Shown piece after piece: positions 7,726 through 17,003 of a stretch of 64,000 nt of DNA. A program made the position numbers and the translations under genes. Source of the stretch: Actinomycetota bacterium (GTDB lineage: Bacteria; Actinomycetota; Actinomycetes; S36-B12); contig JAUXVJ010000009.1 in assembly GCA_030684515.1 (NCBI GenBank), positions 310,001 through 374,000 of the forward strand, given 5' to 3'. Numbering within the stretch: position 1 is the stretch's first letter; each line of letters begins with the position of its first letter. Below the pieces are notes generated by a model. That model did no database searches. It was given only the letters and a program-made list of their open reading frames with translations, and had not been told where the DNA came from.

Positions 7726-10059
7726 ATGATTGAGCTCAGCGGAGGCAATCTGACGACCGTCGTCGTCGTTGCCGTCATCGCATTGGCTGCCCTGGTTGTG
7801 GCGGCCGTGTTGGTACGCGAAGTCCTCGCAGCAGATGCAGGCACCCCGAAGATGCAGGAGATCGCTGGCGCGATTCAAGAGGGCGCTTCAGCTTTCCTGA
7901 ACCGACAGTTCAAGACCCTCGCTGTCTTCGTTGTGATTGTCCCGATCTTGCTCCTTGCGCTGCCCGCACAGTCCACGAGCGAGCGCATCGGCCGAAGCAT
8001 CTTCTTCCTGGTTGGTGCTGTGTTCTCAGCGACGACCGGTTACATGGGTATGTGGCTAGCAGTGCGCGGAAACGTTCGCGTGGCAGCTGCTGCCAACCTT
8101 GCTGAGGGTGGCGAGCAGAAGGCCATGCGCATTGCCTTCCGCACCGGTGGCGTCGCAGGCATGTTCACCGTTGGGCTTGGTCTCTTCGGCGCTGCACTAG
8201 TGGTGCTCGTATATAAGAGTGAGGCTCCCAAAGTTCTTGAGGGCTTCGGCTTCGGCGCTGCGCTGCTTGCCATGTTCATGCGTGTCGGTGGAGGAATCTT
8301 CACCAAGGCAGCTGACGTCGGTGCTGATCTGGTCGGCAAGGTTGAGCAGGGCATCCCTGAAGACGACCCACGCAATGCCGCAACGATCGCTGACAACGTT
8401 GGAGACAACGTTGGTGACTGCGCCGGTATGGCAGCAGACCTCTTCGAGTCCTATGCAGTGACCTTGGTCGCCGCACTGATTCTGGGTCAGGCAGCCTTCG
8501 GCTCGCTTGGTCTGGTGTTCCCACTGGTCGTGCCCGCCATTGGCGTGGTGACTGCCGTGGTCGGCATCTTCGCAGTTGCCCCACGCAAGGGCGATCGTTC
8601 GGGGATGTCCGCAATCAACCGAGGCTTCTTCATCTCGGCGGCGCTGTCGCTGCTGCTGGTTATAGGCGCTGCCTTTGTCTGGATCCCTGCCACGTGGACC
8701 GAGATCCTCACGACCTACGCACCTACCGGCCTCGCCTTGGATGCCATCACCAGCGCAAATGGCTTGGACAGCATTGGTCCTCGTTGGTACGTCATCCTCG
8801 CGGTGCTCATCGGCATCGTGCTGGCAGCTGTGATTCAGCAGCTGACTGCCTACTTCACTGAGACCAACCGCCGCCCTGTTGACGATGTCGCCAAGACCTC
8901 GCTGACCGGTCCGGCAACGGTCATTCTGTCCGGCATCTCGCTTGGACTTGAGTCAGCCGTGTACTCAGCATTGATCATTGGCGCAGCGGTCTACGCGGCC
9001 TACCTCATCGGCGGTGGCGTGGTGATCCTTTCGCTGTTCGCGATTGCCCTTGCTGGTACCGGCCTCCTCACCACGGTGGGCGTCATCGTCTCGATGGACA
9101 CTTTCGGTCCAGTCTCCGACAACGCGCAGGGCATCGCGGAGATGTCCGGCGACGTCCACGGAGAGGGTGCAGCAGTGCTCACTCGCTTGGATGCTGTCGG
9201 CAACTCGACAAAGGCCATCACCAAGGGCATCGCCATTGCCACCGCAGTACTAGCGGCAACGGCACTGTTCGGCGCATTCCGAGATGCAGTGCAGTCAGCC
9301 ACGGCAACGTCAGGCGCGAGCATTACCGATGTGTTCTCCAATCTGGAGTACTTGGGCATCCTGGATGTCGCAAGCCCGGCAAACCTTGTGGGCCTGATCA
9401 TCGGTGCTGCTGTGGTGTTCTTGTTCTCGGGTCTGGCCATCAATGCGGTGTCCCGCGCTGCCGGTGCAGTGATCTTCGAAGTGCGTCGCCAGTTCCGCGA
9501 TCATCCGGGAATCATGGAAGGCACCGAGAAGCCCGAGTACGCCAAGGTGGTCGACATCGTCACCCGCGACTCGTTGCGTGAACTCATCACCCCGGGAATC
9601 CTCGCGGTACTCACCCCGATCGCCGTCGGCTTCGGCCTTGGCATCGGCCCACTGGGCGCCTACCTCGCCGGAACTATTGCCACAGGCGTGCTCATGGCCG
9701 TGTTCCTGTCGAACTCCGGTGGCGCCTGGGACAACGCGAAGAAGTTCGTTGAAGACGGCAATCACGGTGGCAAGGGCTCTGATGCCCACGCCGCAACCGT
9801 CATCGGCGACACCGTTGGTGATCCGTTCAAGGACACCGCCGGTCCTGCCATCAACCCGTTGATCAAGGTCATGAACCTCGTCGCGCTGCTGATTGCCCCG
9901 GGCGTCGTGGCCCTGAGCATTGGCGATTCGGCGAACTCCGGTCTGCGTTGGGCGATCTCGCTCGGTGCAGCACTGATCGTCGTGATCGCGGTCGTCGTCA
10001 GCAAGCGACGTCCGATTGCAGTGGGCGATATTGAAGTGGAAGCTCACATCAACGCGTAA
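7726..10059 (+). CDS. hppA: Membrane-bound proton-translocating pyrophosphatase
   Basis: A 777-aa integral membrane H+-PPase that hydrolyses PPi and pumps protons out of the cytoplasm. The exact family signature DVGADLVGKVE and the pyrophosphate-binding EDDPRNAATIADNVGDNVGD are present, as is the second acidic motif near the C terminus (GDTVGDPFKDTAGPAINPL). The motif GNSTKA has Lys where potassium-dependent enzymes carry Ala, so this should be the K+-independent class. About 15-16 membrane segments are visible. The start has a good SD (CAGGAGA, 5 nt before ATG). A strong terminator follows. Confidence 0.96.
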   Translation: MIELSGGNLTTVVVVAVIALAALVVAAVLVREVLAADAGTPKMQEIAGAIQEGASAFLNRQFKTLAVFVVIVPILLLALPAQSTSERIGRSIFFLVGAVFSATTGYMGMWLAVRGNVRVAAAANLAEGGEQKAMRIAFRTGGVAGMFTVGLGLFGAALVVLVYKSEAPKVLEGFGFGAALLAMFMRVGGGIFTKAADVGADLVGKVEQGIPEDDPRNAATIADNVGDNVGDCAGMAADLFESYAVTLVAALILGQAAFGSLGLVFPLVVPAIGVVTAVVGIFAVAPRKGDRSGMSAINRGFFISAALSLLLVIGAAFVWIPATWTEILTTYAPTGLALDAITSANGLDSIGPRWYVILAVLIGIVLAAVIQQLTAYFTETNRRPVDDVAKTSLTGPATVILSGISLGLESAVYSALIIGAAVYAAYLIGGGVVILSLFAIALAGTGLLTTVGVIVSMDTFGPVSDNAQGIAEMSGDVHGEGAAVLTRLDAVGNSTKAITKGIAIATAVLAATALFGAFRDAVQSATATSGASITDVFSNLEYLGILDVASPANLVGLIIGAAVVFLFSGLAINAVSRAAGAVIFEVRRQFRDHPGIMEGTEKPEYAKVVDIVTRDSLRELITPGILAVLTPIAVGFGLGIGPLGAYLAGTIATGVLMAVFLSNSGGAWDNAKKFVEDGNHGGKGSDAHAATVIGDTVGDPFKDTAGPAINPLIKVMNLVALLIAPGVVALSIGDSANSGLRWAISLGAALIVVIAVVVSKRRPIAVGDIEVEAHINA

Positions 10060-10069
10060 TTCATAGAAG

Positions 10070-10108
10070 ACGACCCCGCGCTCTTTCCTGAGTGCGGGGT
10101 CGTTCTTT
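10070..10108 (+). terminator. Rho-independent terminator after hppA
   Basis: The arms ACGACCCCGC and GCGGGGTCGT are perfectly complementary around a 14-nt loop and are followed by TCTTTGTT. The hairpin lies 11 nt after the hppA stop and just before the convergent vapC end, so it may serve both directions. Confidence 0.85.
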
Positions 10109-10114
10109 GTTCGG

Positions 10115-10507
10115 TCACGTCAGGACGACGATGCCCAGATCACGTGCGGCTTGCAAGAGTCGGCGATCAAGACTGGCAAGCGGCAATTGGTGCTGCAGAC
10201 ACAGCGCCACGTAGCTCGCGTCGTGGACAGTGAGACCAGTCTGGCGAGCGACTTCGAGGGTGCGGAGTCCATCAGGGTGTTCAACCTCAATGTGGAGCTC
10301 CTTGAGTTGTGCGACTACCTGATTGGAGAACTCTGGAGTAATGCGGTTTCGCACCTCAGCCAAACGCAATGCAGAGATGATTTCGTAAATCCACGAGGTT
10401 GGCACAAGCGCGGGCTCATCGCTCAGTCGGTCGAAGATACTTTCGGCGTATGCGGACTGTTCGTCGGGCAGTGCATTGGCAAGGGCAACGGAGGCGTCAA
10501 TCACCAC
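10115..10507 (-). CDS. PIN-domain ribonuclease toxin (VapC-like)
   Basis: A 130-aa PIN domain. Acidic active-site residues are visible in order: Asp in VIDASVALA, Glu in SWIYEIISALR, Asp in LTVHDASYVALC and Asp in LPLASLDRRLLQ. These coordinate Mg2+ in VapC nucleases that cut tRNA or other RNA. GTG 10507 (MVIDAS) and GTG 10504 (MIDAS) are both possible; the second gives a GTGA overlap with the antitoxin stop. It is co-transcribed after the antitoxin. The pair sits between hppA and topA, so it is an insertion into a conserved core neighbourhood. Confidence 0.85.
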   Translation of the reverse strand: MVIDASVALANALPDEQSAYAESIFDRLSDEPALVPTSWIYEIISALRLAEVRNRITPEFSNQVVAQLKELHIEVEHPDGLRTLEVARQTGLTVHDASYVALCLQHQLPLASLDRRLLQAARDLGIVVLT

Positions 10508-10752
10508 CGCCGCTGGCTCCGACCCTCTTCGATGAGATCCATAACCGATTCGGGCCCGGGCTTTACCTGCTTGCTCAACTCTCGCAGTGCGGCCACGGCA
10601 GCGCGAGTGCGCGCCCGTCGATCCTCTATGCCCGATAGGTAGGCAACCGGCACCCCTCGCTTGGTGATGATGACCTCCTCGCCAGCGGCAACCTTGTCCA
10701 ACAACTCTGAGAGCTTGGTCTTGGCCTCGAACACGCCAACGGTCATCGTCAT
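10501..10752 (-). CDS. Phd/YefM-type antitoxin (VapB partner)
   Basis: An 83-aa protein with MTVGVFEAKTKLSELLDKVA and EEVIITKRGVPVAYLSG, the standard Phd/YefM fold N terminus that binds DNA and dimerises. The C-terminal arginine-rich tail (EDRRARTRAAVAALREL) is the likely toxin-binding part. The start ATG 10752 is preceded by TAGTCT with a 6-nt gap, so the mRNA is probably leaderless. As in other type II systems it should neutralise the PIN toxin and repress its own promoter. Confidence 0.85.
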   Translation of the reverse strand: MTMTVGVFEAKTKLSELLDKVAAGEEVIITKRGVPVAYLSGIEDRRARTRAAVAALRELSKQVKPGPESVMDLIEEGRSQRRW

Positions 10753-10864
10753 ATAAACAGACTAGGTTGTTGGTTAAGTCAGAGCAAGCCCTCATGGGGG
10801 TACCTGAGATTTGACATAGGGGTGTGGCTTAACGTCAGACTCCGCTCCGACTGAAAGGACCCGG

Positions 10865-13609
10865 GTGGCCAAGGACAAGACGCTGGTGATCGTTGAATCA
10901 CCAGCGAAAGCCAAGAAGATCGCTGGATATCTTGGCGAGGACTACATCGTCATGGCCTCTGTCGGGCACATCCGCGATTTGGCTTCGAAGGCCTCGGACC
11001 TTCCGGAGGGCGATCGCAAGCACTCCTGGTCCAAGCTCGCCGTAAATGTTGATGACGGCTATCGCCCCTATTACATCGTCCACCCGTCAAAGGCCCAGAC
11101 CATTCGCGACCTCAAGGCCGCACTGAAAGATGCCAAAGAACTACTGCTCGCAACTGATGAGGACCGCGAGGGAGAAGCCATCAGTTGGCACTTGCTTGAG
11201 GTACTCAAGCCAAAGGTTCCTGTGCACCGCATGGTCTTCAACGAGATCACGCCTGAGGCGATCCGTGAAGCCGTGGCCAATCCTCGCGAGCTCGACATGC
11301 AACTGGTCGATGCTCAGGAAACGCGCCGCATTGTTGATCGTCTTTACGGCTACCCCGTCTCCGAAGTGCTCTGGAAGAAGATCGGCCGGGATGCAAAGTC
11401 CGCTGGCCGAGTGCAGTCAGTTGCAGTGCGCCTGGTGGTCGACCGTGAACGTGAGCGCATCGCATTCAATTCGGCTGGTTACTGGGACATCGATGCAGTC
11501 TTCTCCCCTGAGGACTTCAAGGCGCGCCTCACCACCCTTGATGGCACTCGCGTGGCGATCGGCAAGGACTTCGATCAATTGGGTGCGCTCAAGGCACAGG
11601 ACAAGGTCACGCTTCTGGATGAAGCACGTGCTACTGCGCTGGCAGCGGGCCTGACTGGTGCCGTCTTCACTGTGCGTTCAGTTGAGCAGAAGCCTTCACA
11701 GCGCAAGCCCTCGGCTCCGTTCACCACTTCCACGATGCAGCAAGAAGCGTCCAACCGACTTCGTTGGGGCGGGCAGCGCACAATGCGCATTGCGCAGAGC
11801 CTGTACGAGAACGGCTACATCACCTACATGCGTACTGACTCGGTCAGTCTTTCGAGCCAGGCACTCAATGCTGCTCGCGTGCAGGTCACTGAGTTGTACG
11901 GTCCGCAATACGTCGAAGCCACGCCTCGGACATTTCCCAACAAGTCCAAGAATGCTCAAGAGGCGCACGAGGCCATTCGTCCGGCGGGCGACGCATTCCA
12001 GACCCCTGATCAATTGCGCCGTGAACTCAACACCGATGAGTTTGCGCTGTACGACCTGATCTGGAAGCGCACAGTCGCCTCGCAGATGGTCAACGCCCGC
12101 GTCGCGACAACCACGGCAAAGATCGTTGGCACGTCAGTTGATGGCACTGTTGCTGAGTTCACCGCTTCTGGAACCGTCGTGGTGTTCCCTGGTTTCTACG
12201 CAGCACTGAAAGATGTGCCTGAAGAAGGCAGCGAGAATGAGCACGAATTGCCAGCGCTGACTGAGGGTCAGGTTGTCGATGCTCGTGAACTCAACGCCAT
12301 CGGTCACACCACCAGCCCGCCGGCGCGATTCACTGAAGCCAAGCTTGTGCAGCGCCTGGAAGAGCTCGGCATCGGTCGCCCTTCTACCTATGCATCGATC
12401 ATGACCACGATCCTTGATCGCGGATATGTCTGGAAGAAGGGCTCGGCACTTGTACCGAGCTTCATCGCATTCTCTGTTGTGCGTTTACTCGAAGAGCACT
12501 TTGCCGAGCTCATCGACTACGACTTCACGGCAAACATGGAGAACCTGCTCGACCTCATCGCCCGCGGGGAAGCCAATCGAGTAGAGCAGTTGCAGGCATT
12601 CTGGCTGGGTGGCGATTCGCTGGCCGGCCCGTTCCCGGGAATCAAGCCACTCACCGAGGATCTCGGCGCTATTGATGCCCGCGGGATTGCCACGATGCCG
12701 ATCCCGGGCACCGATGCCATGATCCGCGTTGGTCGTTATGGCGCGTACGTCGAGCGCGGTGAAGAACGAGCCAACATCCCAGTTGATCTTGCTCCAGATG
12801 AACTCACTGCTGAGAAAGCTGAGCAGTTGCTGTCTGAGCCCACGGGCGATCGTGAGCTTGGTGTGGATCCGCAGACCGGTCTCAACGTGATGGCAAAGTC
12901 GGGGCGCTACGGGCCATACGTCACCGAGGTGCTGCCAGAGGGATCACCGAAGTCGGCTAAGCCCCGCACTGCCTCGCTGTTCAAGGACATGAATCTCAAT
13001 GAGGTCACCCTTGATGACGCTCTGCGTCTGCTGAGTCTTCCGCGCGTAGTCGGGGTGGATCCTGAATCCAAGGAAGACATCACTGTGCAGAACGGCCGCT
13101 ACGGCCCCTACCTGCTGCGTGGTAATGACTCGCGATCGATTGGTGGAGAGGACGAGATCTTCACGGTCACCCTTGATCAAGCACTCGCGCTCTACGCCCA
13201 GCCCAAGCAACGCCGCGGACGCGGTCAGGCGGCCGAACCCTTGCGCGTCATCGGCGCGGATCCCACGACAAATCTGAACATTGTGGTGCGCGACGGCCGC
13301 TTTGGTCCGTACGTCACGGACGGTGAAACCAATGCCTCGCTTCGCACGGCTGATGATCCGATGACCGTCACGGCCGAGCGGGCATCAGATCTGCTCTCTG
13401 AGCGCCGGGCCAAGGAAGCACTCGAGGGCAAGCCAGCCAAGCGCACAGTCAAAAAGGCTGCGAAGAAGGCATCGGCGAAAAAGTCAGTGGCAAAGAAGGC
13501 AACTGCGCGCAAGGCCGTTGATCGTAACCTCACTACGCGCACGGTGAAGAAGGCAGCATCCAAGAAGGCTGCTGCCAAGAAGACCGTTGCGAAAAAAGTA
13601 GCGGTCTAG
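10865..13609 (+). CDS. topA: DNA topoisomerase I (type IA) with lysine-rich tail
   Basis: A 914-aa type IA topoisomerase that relaxes negative supercoils. It starts at GTG 10865 after GAAAGGA. The TOPRIM acidic motif is LLATDEDREGEAISWHL near residue 95, and the active-site Tyr lies in GYITYMRTDSVSLS near residue 322. Conserved EAHEAIRPAG follows. The C-terminal third carries repeated GRYGPYV/GRFGPYV modules instead of zinc fingers, then a tail of about 60 residues rich in K and A (VKKAAKKASAKK type). That tail is characteristic of actinobacterial TopA, where it aids processive DNA binding. A TTGACA hexamer at 10811 may be part of its promoter, but no good -10 follows. Confidence 0.97.
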   Translation: MAKDKTLVIVESPAKAKKIAGYLGEDYIVMASVGHIRDLASKASDLPEGDRKHSWSKLAVNVDDGYRPYYIVHPSKAQTIRDLKAALKDAKELLLATDEDREGEAISWHLLEVLKPKVPVHRMVFNEITPEAIREAVANPRELDMQLVDAQETRRIVDRLYGYPVSEVLWKKIGRDAKSAGRVQSVAVRLVVDRERERIAFNSAGYWDIDAVFSPEDFKARLTTLDGTRVAIGKDFDQLGALKAQDKVTLLDEARATALAAGLTGAVFTVRSVEQKPSQRKPSAPFTTSTMQQEASNRLRWGGQRTMRIAQSLYENGYITYMRTDSVSLSSQALNAARVQVTELYGPQYVEATPRTFPNKSKNAQEAHEAIRPAGDAFQTPDQLRRELNTDEFALYDLIWKRTVASQMVNARVATTTAKIVGTSVDGTVAEFTASGTVVVFPGFYAALKDVPEEGSENEHELPALTEGQVVDARELNAIGHTTSPPARFTEAKLVQRLEELGIGRPSTYASIMTTILDRGYVWKKGSALVPSFIAFSVVRLLEEHFAELIDYDFTANMENLLDLIARGEANRVEQLQAFWLGGDSLAGPFPGIKPLTEDLGAIDARGIATMPIPGTDAMIRVGRYGAYVERGEERANIPVDLAPDELTAEKAEQLLSEPTGDRELGVDPQTGLNVMAKSGRYGPYVTEVLPEGSPKSAKPRTASLFKDMNLNEVTLDDALRLLSLPRVVGVDPESKEDITVQNGRYGPYLLRGNDSRSIGGEDEIFTVTLDQALALYAQPKQRRGRGQAAEPLRVIGADPTTNLNIVVRDGRFGPYVTDGETNASLRTADDPMTVTAERASDLLSERRAKEALEGKPAKRTVKKAAKKASAKKSVAKKATARKAVDRNLTTRTVKKAASKKAAAKKTVAKKVAV

Positions 13610-13623
13610 GCAGCCAGCGGGTC

Positions 13624-14238
13624 ATGTTCATCGTCCTTGAGGGGCCCGATGGTTCCGGAAAATCGACCCAGACCCGGCTGCTGGTTGACCATCTGTCCAG
13701 TCGTGGGCGCACAGTTGTGCAGACGCGCGAGCCAGGTGGCACCCCTGCAGCAGAGGCCATCCGATCACTAGTGCTGAATCCCGAATTTTCCGGGCTCGAT
13801 GACCGCACTGAAGCCTTGTTGTTCGCAGCAGCTCGCGCGGAGCATGTGGCCCAAGTGATCCGCCCGGCTTTGCAACGTGGCGAGATTGTCGTGTGCGATC
13901 GCTACATCGATTCCTCGGTTGCCTATCAAGGCGTCGGTCGTTCTCTGGGCAGTGATCGCATTCGAGAACTGAGCCTGTGGGCCACCACTGATCTCCTGCC
14001 GGACCTCACCCTCGTGCTTGATCTCGATGCCGCTGAGGGAATGGCACGTGTCGGGGAGCGCGATCGTCTCGAACTTGAACCGCAGGAGTATCACGACCGC
14101 GTGCGACGAGCCTTTGTTGAGTTGGCCATCCACGATCCGCAGCGGTACCGCGTAGTCAGTGCAGTAGGCACGATTCAAGAAGTGGCTCAGCGCATTCGTC
14201 TTGCAGTCGATGAGTTCATCGCAGGAAAGCCCGCATGA
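13624..14238 (+). CDS. tmk: Thymidylate kinase
   Basis: A 204-aa dTMP kinase (dTMP + ATP to dTDP). The P-loop is LEGPDGSGKSTQTRLL at residues 5-20. The DR-box is CDRYIDSSVAYQG and the nucleotide-binding TREPGGTPAAEAIR is intact. It follows topA by 14 bp, and its stop overlaps the holB ATG by 4 bp. The topA-tmk-holB order is common in actinobacteria and points to a replication/nucleotide operon. Confidence 0.96.
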   Translation: MFIVLEGPDGSGKSTQTRLLVDHLSSRGRTVVQTREPGGTPAAEAIRSLVLNPEFSGLDDRTEALLFAAARAEHVAQVIRPALQRGEIVVCDRYIDSSVAYQGVGRSLGSDRIRELSLWATTDLLPDLTLVLDLDAAEGMARVGERDRLELEPQEYHDRVRRAFVELAIHDPQRYRVVSAVGTIQEVAQRIRLAVDEFIAGKPA

Positions 14239-15431
14239 CCGCGCCAATTTGGCAGGTGCTCATTGGCCAGGACGACGTTGTCGCCAAACTCGAGCGTGCA
14301 GTGCACGACGCTGAGCTGATGACGCGTGGTGAGCCAGGGCCGGCGATGACGCATGCCTGGCTGTTCACCGGTCCACCCGGCTCCGGGCGATCAAATGCGG
14401 CCACGTGTTTCGCGGCAGCGCTCGTCTGCAACGAGGGTGGCTGCGGCGAATGCCAGGCATGCCGCAATGCCCCGACAGATGGTCATCCCGACGTCGACAT
14501 TGTTCGTCCGCAAGGACTCAGCTACGGAGTTGATGAGGCGCGCGACCTCATAAAGCAGGCAGCAATGTCACCGACAATGAGTCAATGGCATGTCGTGGTT
14601 GTCGAAGATGCAGATCGACTGACCGACCAAGCGGTCAACGTGCTGCTCAAAGCAATCGAAGAACCGCCGCCGCACACTGTGTGGATTCTCTGCGCTCCTA
14701 GTGCTGAAGATGTCTTGCCAACAATTCTTTCCCGCACCCGTCACGTTGTGCTGCGTACTCCTGCGACCAAGGTCGTGATGGAGGCGCTGATTGATCGCTA
14801 CGGCGTCGACGCCGCTGTTGCTTCCTTTGCCGCGAGGGCATCTCAGGGCCACATCGGCCGCGCGCGAGCTCTGGCCACAGATGAGCACGCCAGATTGCGC
14901 AGACACGAAGTGCTGCGCATTCCGATGCAGTTGCACGACCTGCCCGCCTGCTTCACGCACGCCGCAAATCTGCTCGAGGCTGCCAACCTGGATGCCAAGT
15001 CCATCACCGATCCGCTCGATGAACACGAGCAGGTGCAACTTCGCAAGGCATTCGGCGCCGACTCAGACATGCGCCTGAAAGGTCAGCTGAAGAGGTCGCT
15101 TGACAGTGCAGTGAGGCAGCTCGAAGCGCAGCAGAAGCGCCGACGGACCCGGACGATTCGCGATCAGGTGGATCGCGCCTTGGTTGATTTGCTCGGGCTC
15201 TACCGCGACGTGCTGTTGCTACAGACCAATGCCGACCTCGCGCTGATCAATGAAGAAATGCGGCCCGTTCTCTCGCAACTCGCTGCGCAAGGCCAACAGC
15301 AGGACACTGGACGGCGACTCCTTGCAGTGAACTACACGCGCAAGCAGATCGATGCCAACGTCACACCGCTGATTGCACTTGAGGCGTTGATGGTTGAGCT
15401 GAAGGATCCCTGGCTCCGTGTCGCCTCGTAG
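14235..15431 (+). CDS. holB: DNA polymerase III delta' subunit
   Basis: A 398-aa clamp-loader subunit. The N terminus has GQDDVVAKLERAV and the degenerate P-loop FTGPPGSGRSNAA, with Arg replacing the catalytic Lys as is usual in delta' (a non-hydrolysing subunit). A four-Cys zinc module follows (CNEGGCGECQACRN). The Walker B equivalent is VVVEDADRLTDQAVNVLLKA, and the SRC-like motif is ILSRTRHVVLRTP. It acts in loading the beta clamp. It overlaps tmk by 4 bp and the hydrolase gene by 14 bp. Confidence 0.93.
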   Translation: MTAPIWQVLIGQDDVVAKLERAVHDAELMTRGEPGPAMTHAWLFTGPPGSGRSNAATCFAAALVCNEGGCGECQACRNAPTDGHPDVDIVRPQGLSYGVDEARDLIKQAAMSPTMSQWHVVVVEDADRLTDQAVNVLLKAIEEPPPHTVWILCAPSAEDVLPTILSRTRHVVLRTPATKVVMEALIDRYGVDAAVASFAARASQGHIGRARALATDEHARLRRHEVLRIPMQLHDLPACFTHAANLLEAANLDAKSITDPLDEHEQVQLRKAFGADSDMRLKGQLKRSLDSAVRQLEAQQKRRRTRTIRDQVDRALVDLLGLYRDVLLLQTNADLALINEEMRPVLSQLAAQGQQQDTGRRLLAVNYTRKQIDANVTPLIALEALMVELKDPWLRVAS

Positions 15432-16935
15432 ATCAGCGGGATTACTCGCTGCGGCTCTTGCGTGCACCTTGCTTGTTGCATGCAGCAACACAAACACCGC
15501 TGTGCCGATCCCAACACCATCGAGCACGGCGACCATTCCAGTCGAACTACAGCAGTACTACGACCAAGATCTGCAATGGGTGGACTGTGGGGGACCGCAG
15601 TGCACAACAGTCAAGGTGCCCCTCGACTACTCAGCACCAGATGGCGCCACTATCTCCCTAGCTCTCACCAAGGTGCCGGCTACAGGCGAATCGCTTGGGG
15701 CGCTGTTTGTGAACCCTGGTGGACCAGGCGGCAGCGGCTTCGACTATGCCAAGTCGGCGAACTTGAGTTTGTCCCAAGCCATCACGAAGCATTTCGACGT
15801 CATTGGCGTTGATCCCCGTGGTGTCTCCAAGAGCGAACCCGTTGTGTGTCTGACTGATGCCGAACGCGATGAAGTGGCGGCAGTCGATTTCACAGCAGAG
15901 AATGCGCGTGACCAGGCGACGCTGATTGCGACTGGCACACTCCCAGCGCAAGGGTGCAAGGCCAATGCGAACCCAGTGTTCAGGTTTGTCGACACCATGA
16001 GCGTCGCGAGAGATTTCGACATCGTGCGGCACCTCGTAGGCGACCCTCGCTTCAACTACCTCGGCAAGTCCTATGGCACCTCCATAGGAATTGACTACGC
16101 AGAACTCTTCCCACAACGCGTGGGCCGCATGGTGCTCGACGGGGTGTTGCCTACTGATCTCGGGTTGGAAGAGATCACCAGGAGCCAGGCGGTGGGATTC
16201 GAAGACTCGTTCAAGCACTTTGCCAAGGACTGCGCAAGCAAGGACAACTGCCCTTACGAGGGCACTGCCGAGCAGGTCGCTGAGAATATTCGCAGTTTTC
16301 TGGTGAGCCTTGAAAGCAATCCGCTTCCTGTTCGAGATCGCATGCTCAATGGTTCTTTGGCGACCAGCGCGGTGCTCTCGTATCTGTATTTCCCATCACG
16401 TGACTATCCACGATTGCGTGAAGCTCTCAAGGCTGCGGTAAGCGACAAGAACGGTGAGCCCCTCTTGGCTTTGCTGGATGAGCGCAGTGGCCGCCAAATC
16501 GACGGCAGATACATCGACAATGCAGCAGATGCTTTCTACGCGGTGACCTGTCTTGACCGCCAATACTCAGCCACAGCGAGTGATGTCAGTGAGTTGGCGA
16601 AACGTTGGAAGCAAATCTCGCCGACATTCGGTGCCGGATTGGCTTGGGGATTGTTCCCGTGCGCGAATTGGCCCGCAAAGGAAACAGGGCCAGCCAAGAA
16701 CGTGAATATTGAAGGAACCGCTCCAATCCTCATCGTGAGCACCACACATGACCCGGCCACTCCCGGGATGTGGGGTGAGAAACTGTCGAATCAAGTTCGT
16801 AATTCGAGGCTGATCACGTGGGATGCCTACAACCACACTGCCTATCAGCAGGGATCTTCGTGCATCGACGAAGTCGTTGATTTCTACCTGCTTCAGGGGA
16901 CTATGCCCTCGGCGAACGAGGTATGCAGCGTCTAA
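15418..16935 (+). CDS. Secreted lipoprotein alpha/beta hydrolase (TAP/SlpD-like)
   Basis: A 505-aa exported hydrolase. The GTG start at 15418 overlaps the holB end. The signal peptide SAGLLAAALACTLLVACSN has a lipobox with Cys as lipidation site. The oxyanion region is LFVNPGGPGGSGFDY, the nucleophile elbow is YLGKSYGTSIG, and a TAP-like C-terminal domain holds the Asp (STTHDPATP) and His (AYNHTAYQ). The family includes tripeptidyl aminopeptidases of streptomycetes. Peptidase activity is the likely but untested function. The same gene follows holB in streptomycetes. Confidence 0.88.
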   Translation: MSPRRSAGLLAAALACTLLVACSNTNTAVPIPTPSSTATIPVELQQYYDQDLQWVDCGGPQCTTVKVPLDYSAPDGATISLALTKVPATGESLGALFVNPGGPGGSGFDYAKSANLSLSQAITKHFDVIGVDPRGVSKSEPVVCLTDAERDEVAAVDFTAENARDQATLIATGTLPAQGCKANANPVFRFVDTMSVARDFDIVRHLVGDPRFNYLGKSYGTSIGIDYAELFPQRVGRMVLDGVLPTDLGLEEITRSQAVGFEDSFKHFAKDCASKDNCPYEGTAEQVAENIRSFLVSLESNPLPVRDRMLNGSLATSAVLSYLYFPSRDYPRLREALKAAVSDKNGEPLLALLDERSGRQIDGRYIDNAADAFYAVTCLDRQYSATASDVSELAKRWKQISPTFGAGLAWGLFPCANWPAKETGPAKNVNIEGTAPILIVSTTHDPATPGMWGEKLSNQVRNSRLITWDAYNHTAYQQGSSCIDEVVDFYLLQGTMPSANEVCSV

Positions 16936-17003
16936 GAACTGTCACTTAGGGCTGGTAGCGTGCGGCGGTACTCAAGTAAGACTCTGCTGCCCTTGGAGTT
17001 CTC

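Noticed and set aside
9310..10047. 245-codon minus-strand frame opposite hppA
   Set aside because: His/Asp/Glu-rich composition typical of an antisense shadow of a GC-rich membrane-protein gene; hppA is unambiguous.
10811..10841. TTGACA-based promoter for topA
   Set aside because: The -35 is perfect but no -10 at 16-18 bp fits; TAACGT lies at 13 bp and CAGACT at 19 bp, so the promoter is not called.
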